Part shown: one piece after another, positions 24,196 to 33,671 of the stretch | Layout of the letters: every line of letters starts with the position of its first letter | How positions within the stretch are numbered: position 1 is the stretch's first letter | Source: an uncultured Acidimicrobiaceae bacterium | GTDB taxonomy: Bacteria > Actinomycetota > Acidimicrobiia > Acidimicrobiales > SZUA-35 | Length of the DNA stretch: 64,000 bases | Reading direction: 5' to 3' | Assembly (NCBI GenBank): GCA_947259095.1 | Contig: CAMYLA010000010.1 | Span: 1-64,000 of the forward strand | The notes under the pieces: generated by a model | Databases searched by the model: none | What the model saw: only the letters and a program-made list of their open reading frames with translations | What the model was told of the DNA's origin: nothing | Position numbers and translations under genes: made by a program

Positions 24196-24709
24196 GCCGA
24201 CGGGAGGAGGCCCACCGGGTGGTACTGCCCCGGTGACCGACCCGGTCCCCGTGCTGACCCGCGGCTCGCCGAAACCCGATCGCCGGCCGGTGGCGGTCCG
24301 TCGGTTCGGCTATGTGGTGGCCATCGTGGTCAACGCCGTGATGTGGTACCTGGCCCACCAGCTGCCCGATTGGGAATGGGCCCGGTTCCTCACCTCCGAC
24401 TTCGACCGGATCCTGCCCTGGATCGACGTGAGCTTCGGGGCGACCATCGCCACCAACATCCTGTTCCTGGCCTACGACCCACGATGGTTCAGATCGATCG
24501 GCAGCATCATCACCTCCGCCATCAGCCTCGGCCTGGCCATCCGCACCTTGCAGGTTTTCCCCTTCGACTTCTCGACCTACGACGTCGATTGGTCGTGGCT
24601 GGCAAGGCTGGTCACCATCGTGGCCATCGTCGGTACGATCATCGGCCTCATCGCAGAGGCGGTCAGGTTGGTCCGAACCATCGTCTTTGGTGTCATCGCG
24701 GCCGAATGA
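24185..24709 (+). CDS. Four-TM membrane protein of unknown function
   Basis: A 174-residue protein with a hydrophilic N-terminus (about 38 residues) and about four hydrophobic segments, including YVVAIVVNAVMWYLAHQLP and LVTIVAIVGTIIGLIAEAV. Its ATG lies 11 nt inside the end of the permease remnant. It is followed by strong hairpins that look like a terminator. No recognised domain. Confidence 0.7.
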   Translation: MSSEPTGGGPPGGTAPVTDPVPVLTRGSPKPDRRPVAVRRFGYVVAIVVNAVMWYLAHQLPDWEWARFLTSDFDRILPWIDVSFGATIATNILFLAYDPRWFRSIGSIITSAISLGLAIRTLQVFPFDFSTYDVDWSWLARLVTIVAIVGTIIGLIAEAVRLVRTIVFGVIAAE

Positions 24710-24730
24710 CGCGTTCGGTACGAGCAGCCC

Positions 24731-24774
24731 CGAGTTTGGCCAGCGGCCAAACTCGCAGGAACCCGAAGGGTTCC
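24731..24774. terminator. Twin hairpins between convergent genes
   Basis: Hairpin 1: CGAGTTTGGCC (24731-24741), loop AGC, GGCCAAACTCG (24745-24755), a perfect 11-bp stem. Hairpin 2: GGAACCC, loop GAA, GGGTTCC (24758-24774), a 7-bp stem. They fill the 67-nt gap between two convergent genes and would work in both directions. There is no long T tract, as is common in high-GC actinobacteria. Confidence 0.75.
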
Positions 24775-24776
24775 CG

Positions 24777-27071
24777 CTATTGCTCGGCCAGTTGGTTGTC
24801 GAACTCGATCTCGGCCGCCCTGGCCAGATCCTGGCGGTCGTCGGCCAGCTCGTACTCCACCCAGTGCAGCGTGCCCTCGAAGGGAAACGGGCCCCGGTAG
24901 TCGCCGGTGACGGTCGGCCCGGCGTCACGGCCGAGGTCCATGCCGTACATGGCCTGGCGGTATGGCAGGGTCTCGACCGGCCCCGATCCGATCTCGACCG
25001 GCCCGTCACCGGGGGCATCGGCGACGTCGACCAACAGCGTGGCGACCCCGGTGTGTTCGCCGTTTTTGTGGTAGCGCACGATCAGATCGGCCCGCCCTTC
25101 CGGCAGGGTCGTGGTCGAGGCGACGTCGAACATGGTGCCGGCCCGGTTGTAGACGAAGTGCAGCCGATCCTCGTTCACGTGGAAGCTGTAGCCGCCGGTC
25201 CTGGCCCCGCTGGCGACCAGGACCCCGTTCTGGCCCGGGACCCGGTCGACCCTGGCCCGGATCTCGAACGAACGATTGCGGACGTCTGGCACCTTGGTCC
25301 GCTCCAGGTGGGGTGCGGTTGGCAGGAACCGCTGGGTGTTGCCCGGTGGCTGCGAGCCGGGGCGGCGGATGATCAACAGCTCCGCTCCGGCCCGGTCGTC
25401 CAACGGCAACACGTTGTACTTGCCGGCCTCGACCCACCACCGGTCCACCAGCTCCCGCAGCTTCTCCGGCCGTTCCGCCGACAGGTCGACACACTCGGAG
25501 AAGTCCTCGTCGGTGTGGTACAGCGCCCAGTGGTCGTTCTCGAATGGGACGCCCCGCTCGTGCATCGTGACCGCCTTCCAGCCCTCGTGCCAGATCGCCC
25601 GGTGGCCGAGCATCTCGTAGTACTGGGTCTGCTTGCGGGTAGGTTCGTTCGGCCCGTCGAAGGTGTAGCGCAGGCTCCGGCCCTCGATCGGTTGCTGGGG
25701 GATGCCGTTGTAGACGTCCGGGGCCTCGACGCCGATGCAGTCGAGCACGGTTGGCAGGATGTCGCTCACATGGTGGTACTGGTCCCGAAGCCCACCGGCG
25801 TCGCCGATGCCGTTCGGCCAGTGCACGATCAGCGGATCCCGGATACCCCCTTCGTAGGTGTTCTGCTTGTAGAACCGCAGCGGCGTGTTCCCGGCCTGGG
25901 CCCAACCCCAGGGGTAGTTGTTGTAGAGGTTCGGCCCGCCGATCTCGTCGACCCGATCGACCATGTCCTCGATCGAGGATCGCATCATGTTGAAGTAGGC
26001 CAGCTCGTTCAAGCTGCCGTGCTTGCCGCCCTCCTGGCTGGCCCCGTTGTCGGACAGCAGCACCACCATGGTGTCGTCGAGCACGTCGATCTGTTCCAGG
26101 AAATCGATCAGCCGGCCGATCTGGTCATCGGTGTGGTCGAGGAAGCCGGCGAAAACCTCCTGCATCCTGGCGTAGAGCCGGCGCTTGTCGTCGCTGAGCT
26201 CGTCCCACGGTTCGACCCCGGGGTTGCGGGGCGACAGTTCGGTCTCCGGTGGGACCACCCCGGTCGCCTTCTGCTTGTCGAACCACCGCTGGCGGGTCAC
26301 GTCCCAGCCGTCGTCGTAGCGGCCGCGGTACTTCTCGACATAGGCCGGCGGCGCCTGGTGCGGCGAGTGGGTGGCCCCGAACGCCAGGTAGGCGAAGAAG
26401 CGGTTGCCGGGTGAGGAACCCTGGTGGGCGGTGATCATGGCGATGGCCTGATCGACCAGGTCCTCCGACACGTGATAGTCGTCTGATCCGTCCTGCTGGC
26501 CGTCGGCGGGTCGTGGCTCGATCGGGTGATTGTCGACGGTCAGTTCCGGTGAGAACTGATCGGTGGCCCCGCCCATGAACCCGTAGTAGCGGTCGAAGCC
26601 CCGCCGCAGCGGCCAGTTGTCCATCGGCCCGGCCGGCGAGCAATCCTCCAGGGTGGCCAGGTGCCACTTACCGAGGGCGAAGGTGCCGTAGCCGTGCTCC
26701 CGGAGGATCTCGGCCATCGTGGCCGCGGTCGGGGCGATCACCCCTCGACAGTTGGAGAAGCCGCTGTCCACGTTGGAGATGAACCGCATGCCGACCGAGT
26801 GGTGGTTCCGCCCGGTCAGCAGGCAGGCCCTGGTCGGTGAGCACAGGGCGGTGGTGTGGAAGTTGGTGTAGCGGAGGCCGCCGGCGGCCAGTCGGTCGAT
26901 GTTGGCGGTTTCGATGTCGGAACCGAAACAGCCGAGCTGGGCGAACCCGGTGTCGTCGAGCACGATCACCACCACGTTCGGTGCCCCTGCGGGAGGCTGT
27001 TTCGGCGGATCCCAGGCCGGCGTCGATTCGGCGGCGGTGATGGCAACCGTTGGTTGGTTGGTGCTGCTCAT
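24777..27071 (-). CDS. Arylsulfatase (sulfatase family, formylglycine type)
   Basis: A 764-residue enzyme hydrolysing sulfate esters. The formylglycine motif CSPTR is at Cys 77 (LCSPTRACLLTG), with metal-binding VLDDTGFAQLG near the N-terminus, GTFALGKWHLA, and LLSDNGASQEGGKHGSLNE. The C-terminal 170 residues form a beta-rich LamG/concanavalin-like extension (GGYSFHVNEDRLHFVYN), as in the roughly 780-residue actinobacterial AtsA/AtsB type. ATG 27071 is preceded by GAGAGGA; the longer frame to 27098 lacks support. No signal peptide is seen, so it is probably cytoplasmic. Divergent from the peptide importer. Confidence 0.92.
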   Translation of the reverse strand: MSSTNQPTVAITAAESTPAWDPPKQPPAGAPNVVVIVLDDTGFAQLGCFGSDIETANIDRLAAGGLRYTNFHTTALCSPTRACLLTGRNHHSVGMRFISNVDSGFSNCRGVIAPTAATMAEILREHGYGTFALGKWHLATLEDCSPAGPMDNWPLRRGFDRYYGFMGGATDQFSPELTVDNHPIEPRPADGQQDGSDDYHVSEDLVDQAIAMITAHQGSSPGNRFFAYLAFGATHSPHQAPPAYVEKYRGRYDDGWDVTRQRWFDKQKATGVVPPETELSPRNPGVEPWDELSDDKRRLYARMQEVFAGFLDHTDDQIGRLIDFLEQIDVLDDTMVVLLSDNGASQEGGKHGSLNELAYFNMMRSSIEDMVDRVDEIGGPNLYNNYPWGWAQAGNTPLRFYKQNTYEGGIRDPLIVHWPNGIGDAGGLRDQYHHVSDILPTVLDCIGVEAPDVYNGIPQQPIEGRSLRYTFDGPNEPTRKQTQYYEMLGHRAIWHEGWKAVTMHERGVPFENDHWALYHTDEDFSECVDLSAERPEKLRELVDRWWVEAGKYNVLPLDDRAGAELLIIRRPGSQPPGNTQRFLPTAPHLERTKVPDVRNRSFEIRARVDRVPGQNGVLVASGARTGGYSFHVNEDRLHFVYNRAGTMFDVASTTTLPEGRADLIVRYHKNGEHTGVATLLVDVADAPGDGPVEIGSGPVETLPYRQAMYGMDLGRDAGPTVTGDYRGPFPFEGTLHWVEYELADDRQDLARAAEIEFDNQLAEQ

Positions 27072-27248
27072 CGCAGGTCCTCTCGGTCGATCATCCACGC
27101 ATGCTTCCCCGTTGTCGGCGGCCGGTCAAGATGATCGTCGTGTGTCGCCTCATTTGCCATCGCCGAGAGGACGACCTACTTTTTCGTCACTGCCCGTCCC
27201 CCGGGTACGGGGTCGGCGCAGCAAGATCCACAAGGGGAGAACTTCGGA

Positions 27249-28901
27249 ATGTCAACATCGATACGGTGGCGCCTGCTCGGCGTCCTTTTGAGCCTCGTAC
27301 TGATCGGAGCGGCCTGCGGCAGCGACGACGACAGCACCGCCAGCGACGACGAGGAGACGAGTACCGAGACAACGGCCGCGGCCGGCATCTCGACCACCCA
27401 GGGCGACTCGGGCGACGGAGCCGACGAGGAGGCGCCGGCCGAGGAGTCTGCGGCCGCGTCCGGCACGCTTCGCTACGTCGAGTTCTCACCGGTCACCACC
27501 TTCGATCCGGCAAAAGCACAGACCGCCCAGGCGGCCTACCTCTACCCGGTCTACGACACCTTGACCAGGCAGAACAACGACTTCGGCCTCGAGCCGGCGT
27601 TGGCAACGTCATGGGAGGCCCCGTCACCGGACACCTGGGTGTTCCAGCTCCGCGACGATGTGGTCTTCCACGACGGCGAGGCCCTCGATGCGGCGGCCGT
27701 CGTGGCCAATATCGAGTACCACGCCGGCACCGAGGGGAACCCCAACGGCGCCACCTGGGCCGGCTTCGCCGGCGCCGAGGCCACCGGCGACTACGAGGTC
27801 ACCGTCACCTTCAGCGTTCCCCAGCCCCAGTTCCCCATCGAGATGTCGATGGTCATGGGCATGGTCATCAGCCCGGCCGCCATCGCCGCCGAAACCGATC
27901 TCACCCGAGATCCGCAGGGTTCCGGCCCCTGGGTCTGGCAGGACGGTGAGTCCGAGGCCGGGGTGACCGAGGTCTTCACCCTGTTCGACGGTTACTGGAA
28001 TCCGGCCGACCAGGGCGTCGAGCGGATCGAGGTCACCTCGGTGCCAGACAACACCGCCCGGCTGAACGCACTGCTGACCGGCGAGACCGACATCATGGCC
28101 ACCATCCGTGATGCCCAGATCGACCAGGCGGTCGACGGTGGCAACGAGATCCTGTCGGTCCCCAACTATTTCCCCTATCTTGGGGTGTTCGGCCGGGGCG
28201 ACGGTGCGGTCGACGGTGAGCTGCTCCAGCTCGAACTGATCCGTCAGGCGGTGGCCTACTCCATCGACCGCGAGGCCTACAACGAGGCCATCCACGCCGG
28301 CAAGGGTGACAGCAAGGGCGGCATCTACCCGTCGGCCTTCGACGAGTGGCACGTGCCATCGCTGGACGACACCTTCCAGTACGATCCGGACAAGGCCAAG
28401 GAACTGCTGACCGAGGCGGGCTTCCCCGACGGGATCACCCTCCAGACGCCGATCATGCCGGCCATCCAGCCCCACGTCGAGTTGGTGACCCAGATGCTGG
28501 GGGCGAGCGGGATCACCCTCGAGCAGACCCAGATCAACAACGGTGAGCTCGGGCCTCGGATGCGGTCCGGAGAGTTCGGCATCGGCTGGGGCCGGGAGCT
28601 GCTCTACCATCCGGCCAATACCTATCCGAAGTACACCGCCGAGGCCGGGGTGTGGAACCCGTTCGGGCTGACCGACCTCAAGGACCTCGACGACACGCTG
28701 TCCGAGGCCGCCGCCGCTTCTGAGCTGGCGACCCAGCAGGAGCTGTACGCCGAGGTCAGCACCGAGCTGATCAACCGCAACGTCATCATCCCCCTGGCCC
28801 ACGGTTCGCAGAACGCAGCCTGGACCCCGAGCGTCACCGGCGTGGTGATGGGTCTCAACATGCAGGCGCCGATGCCGTACGGCGTCCGGGTCGAGGGCTG
28901 A
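27249..28901 (+). CDS. Extracellular solute-binding lipoprotein, family 5 (oligopeptide/nickel ABC importer)
   Basis: A 550-residue lipoprotein: signal with lipobox LIGAAC (Cys 23) followed by an acidic Ser/Thr linker, then a family-5 fold (LRYVEFSPVTTFDPAKAQTA ... LATSWEAPSPDTWVFQLRDD ... DVVFHDGEALDAAAV). AAGGGGAGAA precedes the ATG. It captures peptides, glycans or metal chelates outside the membrane and delivers them to the permeases encoded downstream. A perfect hairpin separates it from those genes, which usually lets the binding protein be made in excess. Confidence 0.93.
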   Translation: MSTSIRWRLLGVLLSLVLIGAACGSDDDSTASDDEETSTETTAAAGISTTQGDSGDGADEEAPAEESAAASGTLRYVEFSPVTTFDPAKAQTAQAAYLYPVYDTLTRQNNDFGLEPALATSWEAPSPDTWVFQLRDDVVFHDGEALDAAAVVANIEYHAGTEGNPNGATWAGFAGAEATGDYEVTVTFSVPQPQFPIEMSMVMGMVISPAAIAAETDLTRDPQGSGPWVWQDGESEAGVTEVFTLFDGYWNPADQGVERIEVTSVPDNTARLNALLTGETDIMATIRDAQIDQAVDGGNEILSVPNYFPYLGVFGRGDGAVDGELLQLELIRQAVAYSIDREAYNEAIHAGKGDSKGGIYPSAFDEWHVPSLDDTFQYDPDKAKELLTEAGFPDGITLQTPIMPAIQPHVELVTQMLGASGITLEQTQINNGELGPRMRSGEFGIGWGRELLYHPANTYPKYTAEAGVWNPFGLTDLKDLDDTLSEAAAASELATQQELYAEVSTELINRNVIIPLAHGSQNAAWTPSVTGVVMGLNMQAPMPYGVRVEG

Positions 28902-28914
28902 CCGTCCCTGCAAT

Positions 28915-28949
28915 GTGGGGCCCTGGCGCCACAAGCGCCAGGGCCCCAC
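28915..28949. other. Perfect 15-bp intercistronic hairpin
   Basis: GTGGGGCCCTGGCGC (28915-28929), loop CACAA, and the exact reverse complement at 28935-28949. It sits between the binding-protein gene and the first permease gene, with no T run after it. In ABC importers such structures protect the upstream mRNA from 3' decay or partially terminate transcription, raising binding-protein levels. Confidence 0.85.
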
Positions 28950-28969
28950 CCCCAAACTGAGGAGTTCAC

Positions 28970-29914
28970 GTGCTTCGGCTACTGGTCACCCGGCTGCTGG
29001 CGGCGATACCGCTCATGTTCCTGGTCGGGACCATCGTGTTCTTCCTGCAACAGCTCAACCCGGTCGACCCGACCGCGGCCCTGCTCGGCGACGACACCTC
29101 CGATGCCGCCGTCGAGGCGGCCCGGGAGGATCTGGGCCTCAACGAACCGGTGCTGACCCAATACACCACATGGCTCGGCGATGCGGTTCGGGGTGATCTC
29201 GGCAAATCGTGGTTCAACGGTGAGGACGTCACCACCCTGCTGGTTCGCAGGGCCAAGGTGACGTTCTCGATCGTGCTCGGTTCGATTCTGGTGGCGCTGG
29301 TCCTCGGCGTGTCCCTGGGGATCGCCGCCGCCCTCAAGGCCGGGCGGTGGCAGGACCGTCTGGTCACCGTGGTGTCGTCGTTGGGCATCGCGGTGCCCAA
29401 TTTCTGGGTCGCCATCATCCTGGCCGCCATCTTCGCGGTGAACCTCGGCTGGTTTCCCGCGCTCTGGAGTGTCTCCCGAACATCGACCGTGACCGGTTGG
29501 ATCTACACCATCATCCTGCCCTGCCTGGCCCTGGGGACGGCCTCGTCCGCCGCCATCGCCCGTCAGACCCGCTCGGCGATGATCGGTGTGCTCCAGCAGG
29601 ACTACATCAGAACCGCGCTGGCCAAGGGGCTGCCGGTTCGGCGGGTGATCTATCGCCATGCGCTTCGCAACGCCGCCATTCCCATCGTCACCCTCATCGG
29701 GTTCCAGCTGTCGGCGCTGATCGGTGGGTCGATCTTCGTCGAGTTCATCTTCAACATCCCCGGCCTCGGCACCATCGGGGTGGAATCGGTACAGCGGAAC
29801 AACGCCCCGATCACGCTCGGCTTCGTGATGATCACCACCTTGGTCGTGGTGATCGCCAACATCTTCCTCGATTTGAGTTACGCCTGGCTCAATCCCAAAG
29901 TGCGGAGGGCGTAG
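28970..29914 (+). CDS. ABC importer permease, DppB/OppB type
   Basis: A 314-residue inner-membrane permease of the binding-protein-dependent family, with six hydrophobic segments. The EAA loop is visible as YIRTALAKGLPVRRVIYRHA followed by LRNAAIPIVTLIG. GTG start at 28970 preceded by GAGGAG. It pairs with the DppC-like domain of the next gene, 3 nt downstream. Confidence 0.93.
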   Translation: MLRLLVTRLLAAIPLMFLVGTIVFFLQQLNPVDPTAALLGDDTSDAAVEAAREDLGLNEPVLTQYTTWLGDAVRGDLGKSWFNGEDVTTLLVRRAKVTFSIVLGSILVALVLGVSLGIAAALKAGRWQDRLVTVVSSLGIAVPNFWVAIILAAIFAVNLGWFPALWSVSRTSTVTGWIYTIILPCLALGTASSAAIARQTRSAMIGVLQQDYIRTALAKGLPVRRVIYRHALRNAAIPIVTLIGFQLSALIGGSIFVEFIFNIPGLGTIGVESVQRNNAPITLGFVMITTLVVVIANIFLDLSYAWLNPKVRRA

Positions 29915-29917
29915 ACG

Positions 29918-32065
29918 ATGTCGGATTTCCGGGCCGGGGAGGATCTGATCGCCGCCGAAAGCCTCATGGGCGCCGGCGTCGAGGCCGAAGACGGGGGTTC
30001 GACGGCCGATGAGAGCACGGTCCGGGGCAGCAGATTCTGGGGCCGGTTCCGGCGAAACAAGCTGGCGATCGCCGCCGGGGGGTTTCTGCTGCTGGAGCTG
30101 TTCCTGCTGCTGATCGCCCCGCTGATCACCAACCATGACCCCAATCAGGCAACAAACTTCGCCGACTTCCTGCGGGCCCCCAGTTCGGAGTACTGGCTCG
30201 GCACCGACTCGGTCGGCCGCGACATCTACGCCCGCATCATCTACGGGACCCGGTTCGCCTTCACCGCCGGTGCGGTCGCCGTGTTGACCGCGCTGGCCAT
30301 CGGGGTGCCACTCGGACTGACCATCGGCTTCTTCCGAGGCTGGACCGACCGCATCGTGATGCGGTTCGTCGAAGCGATCGTTGCCATCCCCGCAGTGGTG
30401 TTGGCGATATCGATCATCGCCGTCACCGGCCCGGGTCTGGTCACCGCCATGTTCGCCATCGGCATCGTCTACTCGATGATCATCACCCGGCTGACACGGG
30501 CCGAGGTGTTCGCAGCCAGGGAGGAACTCTACGTCGACGGCGCCAGGGCGGCCGGGTCGTCCGACCGTCGGATCATGTTCCGCCACATCCTGCCAAACAT
30601 CGCGCCGGTGTTGATCGTCCAGACCACGCTGCTGTTCGCCACCGCGGTCCTGGCCGAGGCGGCCCTCAGCTTCCTCGGCCTGGGGGCCAGCACCAACGAG
30701 GCCAGTTGGGGCCGCATGCTCCGCAGCGCCCAGGAGTCGATCGATCAGTCGATCTGGCCCGCCTTCCCGCCCGGTATCGCCATCTTCGTCACCGTGGTCG
30801 CGTTCAACGTGCTCGGCGACGGCCTGCGGGACGCCTTCGGTCGGGAGGCAAGGGGAGGCCGGGTCGGCGTCGGCGATGTGGAGCGGGCCGACGCATCGGT
30901 CATGCCCGACGACGAGTCGTCCATTGCCCCGGACGACGGGGCGGGCACTGCGCCGCAGAGCGAGCCGGGCACCGGGCCGGACGACGGATCGGCGCTGCTG
31001 TCGGTCCGAGACCTGTCGATTCGTTTCCCCCGGCCCGGCACCACCGAGGACGTCAGCGTTGTCCGCGACGTCAATGTCGACATCGGTCGGGGCCAGGTCA
31101 TGGCCCTGGTCGGCGAGTCCGGCTCCGGCAAGTCGATCTCGGCCCTGTCCCTGCTCGGTCTGGTGCCGGACCCCGGCCGGGCCTCGGCGTCGTCGATACG
31201 CCTCGACGGCCGGGAGTTGGTCGGGCTCGGGTTCGACGAACTTCGTTCGGTCAGGGGCAAGGAGATCGGCTTGATCTCTCAGGAGCCATCGGCTGCGCTC
31301 AACCCGGCGTACACCGTTGGCCGCCAGATCGCCGAGCCGCTCATCTACCACCTCGGCATGAGCAAGGCCGAAGCCCGGCAGCGGGCCATCGAGCTCATGA
31401 CCAGGGTCGGCATCCCCGACCCCGAGACCAGGATCGACAGCTTCCCCCACCAATTCTCCGGCGGCATGGCCCAACGGGTGGTGATCGCCATGGCGCTGTC
31501 GTGCAACCCGAAGTTGTTGATCGCCGACGAGCCGACCACCGCCCTCGATGTGACCGTTCAGGGCCAGGTGCTGGACCTGATCGGCGAGCTGAGCCGGGAG
31601 CTGGGGGTCAGCGTGCTGCTGATCACCCACGACCTCGGCGTGGTGGCCGACCTGGCCAGTGACGTGGCGGTCATGTACGCCGGCGAGATCGTGGAGTCCG
31701 GCAAGCTGGTCGAGGTGTTCCACGATCCCCAGCATCCCTACACCGAGGGCTTGATCAAGGCCATCCCCCGCAACGAGCGGCGAAGCGGCAGCCTGCCCAC
31801 CATCAGTGGCGTGGTGCCGCCGCCATGGGAGTGGCCCGACGGCTGCCACTTCGCCCCCCGCTGCCCCTATGTGACAGACGAGTGCCGCAGCGGCCGGATC
31901 GAACTGCGACCGGCCGGGCTGTCCCTCACCCGCTGCCTCCGGGCCGACGAGCTCGATCTGGTCGGCGTCGGCCACAGCCCAGCCGTGGTCGACAGCGCAG
32001 CCCCGAGCAACCGCGCTGCGGCAGCGGCACTCGACACCACAGCCACCGGCGAGGAGCAGAGCTGA
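29918..32065 (+). CDS. Fused ABC importer permease (DppC type) and ATPase (DppD type)
   Basis: A 715-residue fusion. Residues about 35-310 are a DppC permease (LGTDSVGRDIYARIIYGTRF; EAA loop EELYVDGARAAGSSDRRIMF). Residues about 311-360 are an acidic, Gly/Pro-rich linker. Residues about 363-690 are an oligopeptide-type ATPase: Walker A GESGSGKS near 400, signature FSGGMAQR, Walker B LLIADEPTTALD, His loop ITHDLGVV, and the C-terminal Cys-containing Opp motif (CHFAPRCPYVTDEC). The fusion fixes one permease to one ATPase; fusions of this kind are known in actinobacteria. Confidence 0.93.
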   Translation: MSDFRAGEDLIAAESLMGAGVEAEDGGSTADESTVRGSRFWGRFRRNKLAIAAGGFLLLELFLLLIAPLITNHDPNQATNFADFLRAPSSEYWLGTDSVGRDIYARIIYGTRFAFTAGAVAVLTALAIGVPLGLTIGFFRGWTDRIVMRFVEAIVAIPAVVLAISIIAVTGPGLVTAMFAIGIVYSMIITRLTRAEVFAAREELYVDGARAAGSSDRRIMFRHILPNIAPVLIVQTTLLFATAVLAEAALSFLGLGASTNEASWGRMLRSAQESIDQSIWPAFPPGIAIFVTVVAFNVLGDGLRDAFGREARGGRVGVGDVERADASVMPDDESSIAPDDGAGTAPQSEPGTGPDDGSALLSVRDLSIRFPRPGTTEDVSVVRDVNVDIGRGQVMALVGESGSGKSISALSLLGLVPDPGRASASSIRLDGRELVGLGFDELRSVRGKEIGLISQEPSAALNPAYTVGRQIAEPLIYHLGMSKAEARQRAIELMTRVGIPDPETRIDSFPHQFSGGMAQRVVIAMALSCNPKLLIADEPTTALDVTVQGQVLDLIGELSRELGVSVLLITHDLGVVADLASDVAVMYAGEIVESGKLVEVFHDPQHPYTEGLIKAIPRNERRSGSLPTISGVVPPPWEWPDGCHFAPRCPYVTDECRSGRIELRPAGLSLTRCLRADELDLVGVGHSPAVVDSAAPSNRAAAAALDTTATGEEQS

Positions 32066-33111
32066 TGTCCGAGCCGTTGCTGGAGATCGACGATCTGACC
32101 ATCACCTTCCCCGGTGGCAAGGGACAGTGGCCCTGGCAACGCCAGCCAGACGTCCGGGCGGTGCAGCAGGCCAGCCTCAGCATCGACCCCGGTGAGACGG
32201 TCGGCCTGGTCGGAGAATCCGGGTCTGGCAAGACCACCATCGGCCGAGCGGTGCTCCGGTTCATCCAGCCGGCGAGCGGCACGATTCGTCTCGGCGAGTT
32301 CGATGTGACCGGTTTCGGTCGCACCGTGCCATCGCCGTATCGACGGGCGGTGCAGGTGGTCTTCCAGGATCCGGTCGGCTCCCTGAACCCGTCCATGGTG
32401 GTGGGAGACATCATCGGTGAGCCACTGCAGATCCACTTCGGTATGGATGCGTCGGCCCGGGAGCAGCGGGCCGGCGATCTGTTGGAGCAGGTCGGGTTGG
32501 AGCGGCACCACCTGGAGCGGTACCCCTACGAGTTCTCCGGCGGGCAACGGCAGCGCATCGCGGTGGCGAGGGCGCTGGCCACCGAGCCCCGGCTGCTGGT
32601 ACTCGACGAGCCGGTTTCCGCTCTCGACACCTCGACCCAGAGCCAGGTCATCAATCTGCTCGATCAACTCCAGCGCGAAACCGGTGTCGCCTATCTGTTC
32701 ATCGCCCACGATCTGGCCGTGGTCCGCCATATCTCGGATCGGATCGCGGTGATGTACCACAGCCGGATCGTCGAGCAGGGCGAGAGCGACCTGCTCTGTG
32801 AGGAACCCCGGCACCCCTATACCGATCTGTTGCTGGCCTCGATCCCCGACCCGGACCCGGTCATCCAGCCCGGCAAGAGCCAGCGCCGGCGGGAGCTGAC
32901 CGTCGGCGGCGAGCTCGGGGCGACCGGCAACGCACCGGAGCAGGGGTGCCCGTTCGCCAACCGTTGCGCCCACGTGATGGACGTCTGCCACGACCAGTTC
33001 CCCGAGCCGTTCCCGTTTGAGAGCGGGGGCGAGGTGCGATGTCATCTCCACACCACCGGGCCGAAACTCGAGGGTCGGCCGCTGCGGGCCCTGGCCACAC
33101 CGACCGGCTGA
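32065..33111 (+). CDS. ABC importer ATPase, DppF/OppF type
   Basis: A 348-residue ATPase starting at ATG 32065, which overlaps the previous stop by 1 nt (TGATG). Walker A GESGSGKTTIGRAV, signature FSGGQRQR, Walker B LLVLDEPVSALD, His loop IAHDLAVV, and the C-terminal peptide-transporter motif with CPFANRCAHVMDVC. It completes a full importer: lipoprotein, two permease domains and two ATPase domains. Last gene of this operon. Confidence 0.94.
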   Translation: MSEPLLEIDDLTITFPGGKGQWPWQRQPDVRAVQQASLSIDPGETVGLVGESGSGKTTIGRAVLRFIQPASGTIRLGEFDVTGFGRTVPSPYRRAVQVVFQDPVGSLNPSMVVGDIIGEPLQIHFGMDASAREQRAGDLLEQVGLERHHLERYPYEFSGGQRQRIAVARALATEPRLLVLDEPVSALDTSTQSQVINLLDQLQRETGVAYLFIAHDLAVVRHISDRIAVMYHSRIVEQGESDLLCEEPRHPYTDLLLASIPDPDPVIQPGKSQRRRELTVGGELGATGNAPEQGCPFANRCAHVMDVCHDQFPEPFPFESGGEVRCHLHTTGPKLEGRPLRALATPTG

Positions 33112-33143
33112 GGCGGGGCCCGCAGCCCGGTACCAACCGGCGA

Positions 33144-33575
33144 TCAGCGCCCGTGATGGATGTATTCGTGCATGACCTGGGTCTCGTCCTCCAGCTCCGA
33201 GACCCGGTGCTTCACGACGTCGCCGATGCTGATCAGCCCGGACAGCTCGCCGTCGATGTCGACCGGGAGATGGCGGATACGTTTCTCGGTCATCATGTCC
33301 ATCAGCCCGTCGATCTGATCACCGGGGGCGCAGGTGAAGACCTTCCTGGTCATGATCTCGGCCACCGGGAGCTCCAGCAGGCCGTCGGTCACCCCAAGGG
33401 CCCGCACGATGTCCCGCTCCGAGACGATCCCGTCGATGCTGCGGCCGTTCTCACTCACCACCAGCGCGCCGAATCCGTGTTCTCGAAGGATCTCAACCGC
33501 CCTGCCGACGGTCTCCATCGATTTCACCGTCGCCGTCTTTGTCCCCTTGCGTTCGAGTATGTCTGTGACTCGCAT
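33144..33575 (-). CDS. CBS-domain pair protein
   Basis: A 143-residue protein with two CBS domains (first about 8-65, including FGALVVSENG and GIVSERDIVRAL; second about 75-130, including RKVFTCAPGD and IRHLPVDIDGELSGLISIGD). Such stand-alone pairs bind adenine nucleotides and act as energy sensors. ATG 33575 is preceded by AAGGGGAA; the longer frame to 33632 has no such site. Convergent with the importer operon; partner unknown. Confidence 0.9.
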   Translation of the reverse strand: MRVTDILERKGTKTATVKSMETVGRAVEILREHGFGALVVSENGRSIDGIVSERDIVRALGVTDGLLELPVAEIMTRKVFTCAPGDQIDGLMDMMTEKRIRHLPVDIDGELSGLISIGDVVKHRVSELEDETQVMHEYIHHGR

Positions 33576-33671
33576 GGTTGTTCCCCTTCGTTGCCGGTCT
33601 TCGCTACGCCAATTTGATCTCCAGTTTTCCACATGAACCGGGACGTGTCTCCCGGATCTTTTGACGACCGG

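Noticed and set aside
28979-31975. Very long open frame (about 1000 codons) antisense to the peptide importer genes
   Set aside because: It mirrors two clearly conserved genes on the plus strand, is His/Gly/Asp/Arg-rich low-complexity as expected of antisense high-GC codons, and has no recognisable domain.
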